Shown here piece by piece: positions 26,115 to 40,003 of a stretch of 64,000 nucleotides of DNA. Numbering within the stretch: position 1 is the stretch's first letter; each line of letters starts with the position of its first letter. The notes under the pieces were generated by a model that had not been told where the DNA came from, did no database searches, and saw nothing but the letters and a program-made list of their open reading frames with translations. The position numbers were made by a program, and so were the translations under genes. Location: positions 30,268,405 through 30,332,404 of the forward strand of contig CM056743.1 of the NCBI GenBank assembly GCA_029851415.1. Reading direction: 5' to 3'. The stretch is from Eretmocerus hayati. Its lineage: Eukaryota; Arthropoda; Insecta; Hymenoptera; Aphelinidae.

Positions 26115-29100
26115 TGTAACCACCTATTCAAGAATGAGAGCTGCCGATTTACCTGGCTTCACATAAGAGCCATCCATCGTTATTCGCGGCGAACAAAAGA
26201 AATCGTTTCCAAACTAGTACCGATAATGTCTCGGTTAAAAATACTGCATATGCTATACGTGAAATCGAAAGAATTTCTGCACGACTGACTTGGAAAAATG
26301 TTGCACTATACAAGAGCAATGTGACTTTCCAAAGGAATCCATACAGAGACGAATTGAAACGATGCTGCAAGACACGATCTAATGCGGAATCAGCGCGCGT
26401 GCACTTTTCCAACTTTCTCTAATACGTTGCTTTACAGCTCATATTAGTTTATTGGACCTGTTGCTAAGAAGTTAGAAGAGATTTTTTTCAGAGATTAGGC
26501 CCTGTTTTAGACCAACCTTGTCGGGATTGGGAGGCAATGTACTTAGTTCAAAGTCTAATTTGGATCAGATGCTGAGAGGCCAGGAGATAACATTATCGCT
26601 TAGTACTGAGCCTGGAACAGTTACTGAGAGGTCAGGAGAGAATTTTTTAGAGGTTAGGCCCTACATTGGACCAACCTTGTCGAGAATAAGGAACAATGTG
26701 CTCAGTTCAAAATCTAACTTATTGTTAGATCAGATGCTGAGAGGTTAGGGGATAACATCTTCGCTTAGTCCTGAGCAGTTCTGAGCCTGGAACAGTTAAT
26801 GAGAGGTTAGGAGAAATTTTTCCAAGATGTGAGAATCTGGTTTGGACCAACCATGGCGAGATTAGGAGGCGATCTATTTGTTCCAAAGTTCAAATTAGAT
26901 CAGATGCTGAAAGGTTGGGAGAGAATGTCTCAGAGGTTAGGATTAGTTTCTCCAGATCAGCACTGTCAAAGTTAGAAGAATATGTCTTCATTGCTTCAAA
27001 TACCTAACGTAGCTCAAATACTTAGGTGCCAGAAAAAAGTATCTTTGCTCAAAATTCCTGCCTACATGTAAGCAACAGAGGAATTTATAAGAAAATCTTT
27101 TCGGACGCACTGTGCGAAAAAGTAACTTTCTCTCACAGTTGGTCAAAAAAGACAGTTCGATAAACGGGTGTGAAATTCATTTTTACACCCTGGTATCGAA
27201 ATGTACCGATTTCGACACACTGACTTCGAGAACCCTTATGGTTTCCGTACCTATCTCGGTAAATGCCAAAATGCCTTCCACTGATTTAGAAAACGACTGA
27301 GCATGCGCAGGAGCCCTCGGGCCACTGCATTGCATGCTCCGACCTTTCCTAACCTATACGGCGAAGCGGCGCGTCATTTTGCTCCGACATCATACCGGAA
27401 CCCATAGAATTCCAATATACGAATGTACTGAAAAACAGTGTACGGAGATCGGGACATAACTAACCCATCGTAGCTGCTGGTATTACGCTGCCCTCCTCTT
27501 CCAGCACAGGACAGGAACTAAAGCTTGCCAGTTCGTGGAACAAGCTACCCGGGCCACGATGGGTCACTTCTCGGGTCACTTTTGCCCTTTGTCGGGTGAT
27601 GAACTATAAAGGTTATATCCTGATTCATATATGAGTCAATAATGTCAAGAATGTTATGTCACGGTAGTTTTGCTCCATAGTTCAGTATAAATACTATGGA
27701 AGTGGGATACTATGGAGTAAACTATGGAAGGGTTTAAGGAGACATTGTCTTTGCTCAAGAGTCTAGCTAATTAAGGTTAGGTCTTACTGGTTGACCATCT
27801 CTGTTCAGGTTAGAAAATTGTTTGGTTGTTTCGTACTTGAAGATCATGAATTATCAATGAACACTCTCCGTAAGGTGACATAAAGATACAATCATCTGCG
27901 GGAAGACAATAAGAACAAACTTGACGGTGAATAACCGTAATTCAAATTTGCTCCTGAGGTGAAAAAAAAATAGCTCAGAAAGAGATACATGCATCCACAG
28001 TAATTGTCGCAAAATTATTGCAAGAGGACAAAGAGTATTGCAACTCAAAGAATCCAAAGAGTTTAAAACTGCGAGAAATTCCTATTTTTCACTGAAACTT
28101 ACGCGATGCTAATCTGGTACGCGCATAATATACCAAACAGATCCATAACCACTATACTACTATAAACCGAGCCAGTTGAATTGGCCTTTAAAATTTATAT
28201 GTACGGTAGCTTCTCCATTTTTTTGGTTAACGCAAAAGCTGAGCAGTCTATATACACAAATAGAGACTCAAGATTGATTTCAATTGCTTTCTAGGGGAGT
28301 TAGAATGGCGACGACTTTATATTATGTGAGAGGATTATAAAATACGCTAACTGATAGGATTGAGAATTCTTTCATTTAACAATGTGCAGAATGGTATGAG
28401 CTGAGGAAGCTATTTGACTCGTTTCTTTCAGTAGAAGAAGTTGAAAAAAAAAGAACCAAGAAGACAAGGAAGACGAGTTAAAGTAGAAAAATTGCTCAAA
28501 GTGTATAGAGTGCGTGAGAGACAGCAAGAGTGGTGATAATGACCTCTTGGAGTCGGTGCAATGCGCAATGCAAGATAAGTGCAATGACACTAAGAAATAC
28601 TACAGCATATAGGCATCAAGAGGATGGATGAGTTTACGTGTTGTATTCATGGTGACGAGATCTGGTGCGTGCAGTGCGTGCAAAGTAAGACGAGATCAGC
28701 GAACTGAAGCTTAACAGAGGGTGGAAAAGGGATCCGAAGTGAGTGGTACTCGATTGCAATTTGATAAGTTGAAAAGATTTTCTAATGATGAGAGATGGAT
28801 ATCGGTGCTTTGGCAGTAATTAGACAAATTTTGCAATGAGGAAATTGTACATTTTGAAAAATCAAAGTGAACCAGATGAGTCCATGTAACCAAGTATTTT
28901 TATTACATATTTCATTTACCAAATTGGATTTGATGGAAACACGCGGTTCAAAATCGAATTCTAAATTCAAATTTCCCACTCAAGCTTGATTTCCTTTTAA
29001 AAATTATGATGGAGAGATGATTCTCCATAGAAAACTTTGAGGCAGCATTCAGCCTAATATTGCAATCTCAAAACAAAATAGGGGAATGTAGGAAACATCG

Positions 29101-32100
29101 CAATGCAAGCTCATTGGCTAGGAGTCACAATGCAACTAACCATTATCCTAACCTTTGATCCAAATTTCCAATGAATACTTCAGATGCAAATTTCTTCAAA
29201 CTATATAACGCAAGAATCAATCAATAAATTGGTTAATCTATGCTAAGAATGGCGCAATTTTGATCCAATCAATCGTGAAGGCCTCTCTTCTGATCTATTA
29301 CAAAATTCTACCTGCCGAAGTGACTTGTCGGCAAGTGTTAAGATCAGTGTCGATATATAACGAACTCTCCTACAATATAGTACATGACGCTGCACAAATC
29401 TCCCACATTACACGACCCACGAACGAAATCACTTTAGATTTCATCCCGACGTGCGGCTGCCTCACAGTAAATCCTTTTCTGCAAGGATATGTATGTATTG
29501 CCACACAAAAGAGAATGCTTATTTTATCCCAAGCTGATGATTTCGCTCTGATTGGGTAGGCGGTTCAGAGACCAGCATCGATTCTGAGAAGGTAAAAAAA
29601 ATGTCTTTCTTCTCGTCGAAGATGATCTGTGTAAATTTCAAGGCTGTTTTACACTAATGATGGTCAAAAATCATCGCACCTTACATTTTACCGACACTCT
29701 TTCAGAACTTGTACACAAAAGAAGAAATTAAGTACCTCACCAAATCACGTGAAAAAAAAAAGAATCGTCAGAAGCACAAAAAATTTTCACCGCACCGCAT
29801 GATTGGTGAGTGCTAATTCTTGGTAAACCCCACATACAAAAAGTCTCACTTCGTTAACTCAACTCCAAGAAAATTCAACCCTCATCATTCTGAAGCCATC
29901 ATAAATTTCGATCCAACTATTACCAACGGATGTATTTTATCAACACCTCGCTCAGAGATCGTGTGCTTAATTGAACGTTAAACTAGCGCGCGGCAACCGA
30001 GAAAATACATCCTTGCAAGCTCAACTTGTTGTATGTACGGTTCAAGTATTATACCCGGAAAAACGTCCACGTCAACTAAATTGAGATGTATATTATCCAC
30101 ACGATGTATTTACGTTCGTCAATTTACGCGCCCCTCATCGTTACTTTTTTGCTCGTCCGCTATGATGCTACTCTTTCACGCCCCGATACTTCTATCGTCG
30201 CTTCGTTATGCACGACGACGACGGTTCTTGTTGATAATTGAACTTGTATATGTGGTGCAAGGCTTTACAGTGGAATGCCCAAGCAATGTGAGGTGTGTAT
30301 GTGTATGTGTGTAAATCTTGATAGTCGATGACGGCTTGGGTGATGATGATTGATCGCGTGATGTGTTGAGTGTGATGGGGGCTCGTTTGAACGCGGTAAA
30401 AGATGAGCCTGAGGAGCTATGTGGTCACATATGGTCCTATATGGGGTATCTCGTGGCGAAATTGATGAGATTTTCAAGAGATTTTTTTAAAATTTTAGAC
30501 GATTTGTTTCGCTTTATTGTAGATAAGATATCAATTTCATTTCTTTTTCTTTGGGCTTGCTAGCATGGTGTGAAAAATTATCCATTCGATTCACGATGGA
30601 ATAACCCATATAGCTCAAATTAATGAAGCTCAAGTCAAGTGTGCTTGATTCAGCTTCATTGACAAAATATTCCATCACGGTTTGCATCTGAAATAAATTT
30701 GATTTCAGGTGTTACAATCTAACATCCAGTTATTGAGATCGATATGAAATACTTCCTTGAATAAAATGAAACTGCATTCAATTCTGACCATTTGATGCAA
30801 AAAATTATTGCAGAATCACGAAGAAGAAAATTTTCATAACAGTAGGGCAAGTGAATTGCATATCAAACTCAATTAGACGATAATCATAGAAACGGAATGT
30901 CGATAATCGCATTGAAAGCTAATTGAAATCTTCTACAATCTTGTAACATTTAAATTTTAATGTAAGTATGCTAATCAGGTTACAAGACTCCTAATGGATA
31001 ATTTCTCAAGTATATATAGTCACACAATCAAGAATGTTTCCAACAGCAAGTACCCATCATGAAACACGTGTATCTATATGAAAGCTTCGAATAGCTAAAC
31101 TAGGTGCATCTAGCCACACCATAACAAGCTTCAACACCCAATAGCATCATAAAATAATCAATGAATAATTCATGATAATCGACGATGCCTAGGAAGGCAC
31201 ATCATCGCATAATTACTGAATTGCACGCGAAACGTTCACACAATTTGTTCGCTGATAATCATTCTATGCATGAATTTGCCTCATAAACACACTTAGCTAA
31301 CTCACAATTATCTGAATAATAATCATTGGGTATTAAACGGGTCTAACCCACAGATAACCACCAATAACAAAAAGTAGAAACACACACACACACACTCCTA
31401 ATCGGTCAAATTATCAATCACAAAGTGACAGCGATGCCCTCTTGACACATAGCCCCGTAAAGCGCGTTCGACTTTTGAATCTAGCTATTCTACGAGTCTG
31501 CAAAAAAAAACTGGCGAAACCAGGGACCGACTCTTTGATGAATTTAATAAAAAGTAGTCAAGCGTCCGTTTCCCGAGCGCCTCAAGTCACTATTTTCCCG
31601 TCACCATAGGCTATTGGTACGACTACTACTACTACTACTATTCTCAACGACTATTTCTCAGTGTAAACGAAAAGGAAAAGAGTGTCGAGTACCAGGAAAT
31701 TCGAGGAAAAACCGATAGCCTAGTTATTGTAGGTTTGTCGAGAGGGCAAAGTGTGGTATAAATGCCAGTCGCAGCGGTGCGGCGTTCCCATTATTCATCT
31801 CTGATGTTGCGGTGCACTCGTTTTGTTATATAGACTTACACCAGAGCCGGCGGGGCTACTATGCTCTCGTTTCTGAATCTGCAATTTGCAATCGCGCCTA
31901 TGGAAAATTATTCCACACGTCTGTTAATAAAAAACAGAAAAAAAATATTTTCTCTCCGTATGAGGCTATAGCGAAAAAACGTCCACCAGGGCGGCGCTGA
32001 TTGTCATTTAAGCTCCCCAACACATGGATTTTGCTGTACGTGTACATCGGTGCGTGCTAGTGTCCATCTGTGTGAGAAAGTATGCGGCAATTCAACTCTC

Positions 32101-35100
32101 ACATAGACGCGCACGGACAGGGAATTGCATGTGTTGGACCACCAGCGCTCCTAGCGGCCGTTTTTTCGCTATACCCTCATAGCTCCGGGTTGTAATTATG
32201 ATTTTTAAAGGTGTAGTAGGTCGCTACATTACCGACACTGCGCAGTTTTTTTATGCGCAAGATAATGCAAACATTCTATATTTTACGCAATAGATTTGGT
32301 TATGTAGATATTAGATACTTGGGTAGTGCATGGTGGTGACAAGCGAAAAATTGAAAGTAACACAATGATTAGGTTAGGTTACACTGTAAAATGTGATCTT
32401 GCACTTTTTGCGGATATGACTGTGGAGAATGAGGCATGAGTTTGCGGTATTACATTATAGTATTGTATGGAATCGAAAGTTGTACTGCGTACGTCCCGAG
32501 GTGAACACGTGCGCGCAACTGATGCATATAGATCAGAAATGGAATTGAACAACATTCGGACGAATTGTCGGCTCGCTCCTAGATGCAATTCTGATAAAAT
32601 GTCCGGCAACAGTTGGTATATATGGAGTTTTATAACGAATGGAAAATCTTGATATATGTGTCCAGTTGCTGAGGGGAGGCTTTTTCTGTGGATGCAAAAC
32701 TCGGTGGGAGTATTTACATCCCTGAGCTAATATCGACTGATATGTAGTTTATTGCAATTAATGCTCGAATTAATGATATATTGGGATTTTCATTGTATCA
32801 CACTGGGATGGAAGATGTATTTTAACGAAGGTCAAGCGCCAAAGTTGACGCGAAGTTTATTGTCTCTTTTGAAGCTCTGTTTTTTGAAATTGGAATCCGA
32901 AGGGCGTCGTGTGAAAGAAGAGATTGCTAGAGTGGACGGTGTCAAGGGAAATTGGAAATTGTATTCTATCAAAGTTTCTCTTTGCAGAGAATATTGCGCG
33001 GATTAATTAAGACTCTAGTGCGATTGAAGAGAAAAGAGAATCGTCCTCTGAATCGTCACTTTTATATGTACGAGGAAAACCCATTTCGCAGCTTTCAACG
33101 AATGCTACTATTGTTTGTTGAAACGAACTACTTTAGAGTCGAGGAATCAGAGTGGTTCAATTTTTAATTAGAAAATCAAATGTTGAGAGTCTGCAAATGG
33201 CAATTGTTGCTGGATTTAAGAATGAAAAGAAAAGTGGAGACATTTTCAATGACTAGCCCTATACTTTTTACCTCCATTCATAAGTCAATAATTACTATAG
33301 TCAACAAAGACGACGGGTACACCATACCATTGAATATCCAAATCCAGCCCGTCAAATCTGGTCACAAAAAAAAAAATACTTCTATGGGTTAGTCAATTGA
33401 TATGAAGTTGATGGTTTCATACGAAAAATAATTCTTTACCCCTTCCGGATCGGCTTCATAATGATATTGACAAAAAGGATTGAAGTTAACCCAAAATTTT
33501 CATTCGGCTCACAGATTTCTCAATTTCGTTAACAGGTCAAAATTGGATACTATAGTAACACGAATTTTTTCGAATAACGGTGTCTAGATCCCGGACAAAA
33601 TATCATAAATGCCAGCTTCTATAGCATTGGCCTCAAAACTTCCTGGAATCATCGACTAATCCAAGCTACATATTACTATCTGTAGCCCATCAATAAAAAA
33701 AAAAGCCTTTTGAAATATGCTAATGCACAAAATTGACATTCGGCAAACATACACATCCAGAGACTGCAATAATACACGAAAACATCATGTCACCACGGTA
33801 CTTTTGTATGCAACAACGCGTCGTACCAACTCTTTTTTTTTTTTTTTTTTTTTTTCATCAACCGGCATTCGAAGCATATATAGCTAACGGAAGTCACGCG
33901 TCGGTACCACGACAACCACCGGAAGCAATACCAATGCGCTCGCACATCGTCAATCTATGTACAGAAAATGTACATATATGCCATGTAACAAAATTATATA
34001 TACGTATATTTTTACAGGTGTATTTAGTCGTTATGAAAAGTAGTCACATCGGCGCTGCCTTCGGTCGACTGCGTGCAAAAAAAAAGAAGGAGGCCCCCTC
34101 GCAGCTTTAGCGAATCGGTCTCACGCGGGAAAATCGATCTACGGATCCGTGGTTAACCCTCATATTGTATATATATAATATATATATTATAACCTCATGC
34201 ATACATATATTTACACCTGTTGAACCGAATACCCGATATTTTTTTAACGGAGCGAAATCTTGGTTCACGATGACACCATACTCTTGAAATTGCAAAACAT
34301 CACCTCTATAGAGGTATAATGTCGCGTGCGTGGAAGGTGATGGTGTATACCGCGCAGCGCGATAAATCTCGAGAAGGCGCTCGGCTTCAATGAGCTACAC
34401 ACGTAAGCAAATCACTTGCACAATTTCCCTCGACGCTTTTTGCTATCTTGGTCGTTGCTGCCATGTGCATACTGCCTCTTTCGATAATACGATACAGTAT
34501 TTTATGTATACACAAGTATACCATGTGCGCACCTTGGCATCGCGGCGGTATACGGCACATTTTTTGTATAGCACCCCGTCACGCGTGTAATCGAATCTAA
34601 TTTCCCTCTGTATCAGCGTGAGAGAAGTCGATGCGACAACACGTGGCCGCGAGATATTGAATTTATCCACTCAAACTTATAGGTTATGAGTGTTTTTCTG
34701 TGTTCTAGAAATGTGTTTCCTTTCTCAACTGTAAATTTTTAGAATACATTTTGTGTTTTTTGGGGAGAATTTTTGCGTTGAGACATTTTGAACATGTTCG
34801 GTAAGAACATGTTATGTTGGGATTGATTCAAAGTGTTAAACACCTTTTTATGTTTTGGTATTTTCATGTGTAAATGTGTTGCGTGTACCAACACATTTTC
34901 ATTTTCGTTTGGAAGTGTGTTGTGTGAATTAACAAATTTGTTAGGTTCATCTGAAGTTCATGCTTTGTGTGTATATACGCAATAAAAATAGGTGTTTTAT
35001 ACACATTAGCGTGCATGTGTTTGGATGCATGTAACCGGTGAATACATTTCTGTCGTCTTATTTGAAAAGTATGTGTATCTTTATAAGCACGCAGATGATA

Positions 35101-38100
35101 TGTATGATGCGCGTTTCGAAGTGCGTAGGCAACACATGTTTATGAAACCAAAAAGTGCGTTGCGTTCAGTTCGTGGAACAACAATCATTTGTGGGCATGT
35201 TCTGGGCATAAATGTGTTATGTTAGCACTTCAAACATATTGCTGAGTCTGTGTCCATGGAGGCAGAGTGTGTTAGAATATTTTTTGCTTTTCCTTTGAGC
35301 GAATTTTGTGTTAGGTTATTTGTGCGTAGGCCATACCATATACGTGTGTTGTTTTATAAGTATGACATGTGTTCAGGTCATCGTCGAACGTGAGGGTGAA
35401 TTTTCCGCAGAAGCATAGATGTATGCATGTAATCACAATGTGAGTCATTCTCAAATCATGTTATGGACTATGTCATGTGGGGGTGTTTTGATCAACCTTG
35501 TTCATGGTGTTTATGAGTGAGTGTGTGTACTGATTTGTAGGTTGTAACATCTTCATACGCATCAATTTTTTTGTGTGTGAAAGGCGTGTATAGGGTTTGT
35601 GGTGTGGGTGTGTGGGGTCTGTGCGTGAGCGTGTGGGGTGCGTGTGCGTGTGAATTGACGCATTTACAATTTTTAATGGGAATATCTTCAGTTCGTACAA
35701 AAACTGATTCATTTTTTCAAAAATGTCTTGCGTGGTTCTCATATTAAGGTTTGCACTCTTACTTCCTCTTAACTCGTCAGTGCATTATCCGGTGAAATTC
35801 GATGATTGTATAGAATTAATAGAATTTGATATTATAATATCGCAATGACCGATCTAACTCAATATCAAATTAAGTCTATACAAATGAATGCGTAAACTAG
35901 CAAATATCGGACATGAGAATGACGAGACAGTCACGTGTTTAATATATTATACGGTTCAATAGGTTTATTCGATTATGTTGCTCACAGCGCTCACAGTGCT
36001 CAGAGCACTCTCAACGCTTTCTAATCGAATGCTCGTTCGGATTAAAAGTGTTGAAAGCGCTTTCGTCTCCTCTCAATCGGAATCCGTTCCTTCCAAACGG
36101 CCAGGGATACTGAGGTTGGAATAGCCGAACCACGTGAACCGGGGCGACGCTGGGTAGAAGGAACGGAATTATAGCGAAAGTGGACGAAAGCGCTTTCAAC
36201 ACTTTTAATCCGAACGAGCATTCGATTAAAAAGTGTTGAGAGTGCTCTGAGCACTGTGAGCGCTGTGAGCGACATAATCGAATAAACCTAATGAAACAGT
36301 GACCATTATTCCATATTGCTACCTACCCGCATGAATCTGCATGATCGATCGAAGCTTTGTGCATATAGATAAAGTTTATATACAGTCATATTCCTTTGCT
36401 AACCGCGAATTAATACACTCATGCTATAGAACGAGATACTCGGAAAAGCTTATATAGTATATGCTTGCGCAGGTCTGGTATAGGGATACAGAATGTACGT
36501 GGGGATTTTAAACTCGATTGTATTCAAATATTCCCGCCGGATGAATAATTGATAGTTCATACTATCGTTATCTCTCAAAGCAAAATAGACACTATATAGA
36601 GATATAGTCACATATATAGTCACGTCCATTGTGCAACGATATTAGCTGTATTATGATCGGTACGAAAAGCAAGAGCGGACTCCGATAACGATTTGCGAAA
36701 TCTACCGATGGACTATTATATTGACATCTCAGCTTGCCATCACTCCGTATGCACATATGTGCGTACATTTTCAACGATAATACTCTTATACGATGATTAT
36801 ATGTGTGTATTGAAATGCAACAGAGACTAATCATGTCGTATTAAATATTACCATAGTGTACGTTCAGTGAAATATGTATATTGAATCTATACTGTCGCAT
36901 GATTATTTTGACATAATCAAATAGAAAATTTTCCTGTAGACACGTTTTTATGAAAAATAGCGAGCCTTATTACTATTTGAAAAGGCCTCGGATGACTATT
37001 CAAATATATTTTCACTCCATAGGCAGTCATCAGACGGAAGTCTTCTATCTTTTGATATATATGAGATGAGCAATTTTGTATGATATGCACTTTGTGACTA
37101 TCGCATCTAACTATGCGAAAGTAAGTGTTGGCGAGAGTAAATGACGTAAAGTTATAGCGATTGTAAGCGACCAGAAGAGAGACTATATATATCTTTCCAT
37201 GAATTACCGTATACCATACGCATCCTATATTCAAGTATATTAGAGTGTTTCACGATGCAAGCAAGTGCATGAAATTTTTCATTTTCCAAAGTGCACTCGC
37301 GCCCATGAATCGGTGAGAATACTTATGTGTCCTGTACTTTATGAGAAAAATATTTGTCGTCACGGAATAGATCGTTCAGCTATCGAGGTTTTTGAACTCA
37401 CCAAGAAATGAAATTCTATTAGTAATTTATATACAAACTTTCACATGAAGGAATAACCAATAATTTTTTTTTCTCCGCCTTTCTCTGCAAAAATTCGCTC
37501 ACGTTAGACGAGCATTTTACAATAAAAATTTCAGAATAATTTTGATTGATCCTGATATCCAATAATCACAGATCTTTTATTCTTCACACAAATCATCGAT
37601 GACGGAAACACGTAATATTTCATCAATATACACGATTGATCGTAATTAGGTAACAAACGGGATTGTCACGCTCGAATTCGTATACGGTAATAAATCATTC
37701 ATTGGGATATCGAATTCGTCGCATGAGAGTCAATGACGAGCTGTTTCCACCTACGATATACGACTGACTACACGCAGTGTGACCAATATATAAATTGGTG
37801 GAACGAAACGACAAATACCTATCCGCGATATATTCTCAATCGATCGGGTACCAATGCACCTATAACCTATAAACCAAACTTGCACAATAGATTCTTGAGC
37901 ACTAATGGAATGCAAAGCATTTTCAGGTACACGTCAATGTATCTCTTAATTATTTGAGTAATGCTGACAATTGTTCACATTCGGTATATAGGGGAGAGTG
38001 GGGCGAAATTGGACGGATTTTGCAGTGGGGCTATCTGACGATACTTGGAGCTAGGCGCGCTATGGGACTTTGAAGTTCAACTATTGAATATAGTGTAAAG

Positions 38101-39957
38101 AAATTTTCAGATCCCTAGGTCTCGGCGTTTATAGTTTTTCTAGAAATTGAAAAACAAAAATCTGTCCAAATTCGCCCCGAGCTTGGGGGCACTTTTGACA
38201 AGTTTTGGGCGCAAATTTGGACAGCCGTCCAAAATTGAGGTATACGGCAATATTCCTCACCTATTAGAGTCGGATTTACCCACCAAAACACGTGGTAATA
38301 ACTCAAAATCAAGAGGGAAACCCGCCTGAGACTCTTACATCCTCCCATAGCCCGACCAAGCAAGCCATTTTTGTGTCATTCTTCAGCATTGTTGAGATAG
38401 GCGCTTCATTGGTGCACTACCGTCTTCAGCAAATCAGTAATCGACTCGTGGCTTCTAAGAGTTGACTTTTTCTCGTTTTTCTTCATATTGGAGGTACTCA
38501 TACTCGCCTCTACATAAACGATCCCGCTGATAGTGTGTAACATTCGAGGCAATGTCGCCGAAAATGCTTAAATCGAGCGCTATTTTCGAAAACGTAGAAA
38601 GCGACTTCTGACCTCTAAACTGACTCCTAAAACCATCATTGGACATCGTAACTTCATTTTTTCACCCATTTTCGATAACCTAACTCATCTCCAACCTCCC
38701 GCACTTCGAAAGATTCGCACAGATGCATACGCGACTCGATACGCGCAATTAACATCGAAAAACACGGGCTCGCGATCGGTCGACCGGTTTTAAATGGGAT
38801 TTAGCATTGTCCAATTTCGCCCCCACCAATTCGTCCAAAAATGCCCCCAGACGTTTTTTTTCGCAGAATTGCGATCATTTGGGCTCAAGTGAACCGATTT
38901 TGGCCCACGACGGCTCAAAATCTTCGTTTTGTAATGTAGTTTTTAACCCCCAAACGGCGATTAAGTTCGTCAACTTTTGCAGAAGCAGCGTGAACTTTAG
39001 CATTTGGAAAAAAAACCGCGTGAGGCCCTCGAAAAGCACCCCTATGTCGGAGTAGACTCCCAGTATCGTTTTGGGAGGTCTAACCGCGATAAAAACCATT
39101 GTCTGTGATGGTATTAATAGAGAATTTACGCGGCGAAAGCCTAGACTCGCCTCCGACCGAGCTATCTCACTTATCCAATTTTGCCCCCGTCCAATTTCGC
39201 CCCACTCTCCCCTATATGAATTGGCCACATTCAAGTGCGCGTTTAACCTTTTCAAGTATACATTTTTTCAAAGAACGAATTTCTATGAAATTTAGTATAC
39301 AAGGGTTTTTGGGGTTTTTGATTACGGAAATGAACTAAGATTTATGAAAATTCAAAATGGCGGATCCAAGGTGGTGACTGAAAAATTCTGAATTCCTTGT
39401 ATACTGCGGAAAATTGTAGTATGGAGGTTTTTCGAGTCGTTGATTAGATAATCCTTTCCAAAGACACAAAATGACACTGTATAAAATGCATATTTTCACG
39501 AGAAACGACTAATTTTGTATGTTTATTTGTTTAAACAACAAACCTATCCACAAATGTCAATTCAAGAATGATACCACACCCTACTACAATTATAATTCAA
39601 GATGTTTCCGGTAAAAATACATGGTAATGATCAAATACACATCTAGTGCTTTGCTCGGTGCTTTGTAAACTCAAAATTGAAAAAGTTAAGTGTCACGCGT
39701 ATATGTGTGACACCATGACGTAAAAGGTGAAAGGTTATGAGCTGCTGTAAATGAGAAAAAAAATCGTCTTTATCTCAAACTTTCAACGCTAAAATACAGA
39801 TGTTTATGGGTAAAGTACCTGTAGCTATTAAAGGCGGTGAAGCTCGTATACATGGATTACTTACGGTTCATCGAATATGTCAACGTATTATCGCCCTATT
39901 GTCTCTTAGCGCATATCCCATTTCCAGAACAAGTGAATACGTTTCAAATATATATAT

Positions 39958-40003
<46 letters not shown>

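Noticed and set aside
38807..39255. Open frames of 82-126 codons inside the TATA-flanked element
   Set aside because: They occur on both strands, overlap each other and show no transposase motif such as a DDE/D arrangement; the element looks non-autonomous.
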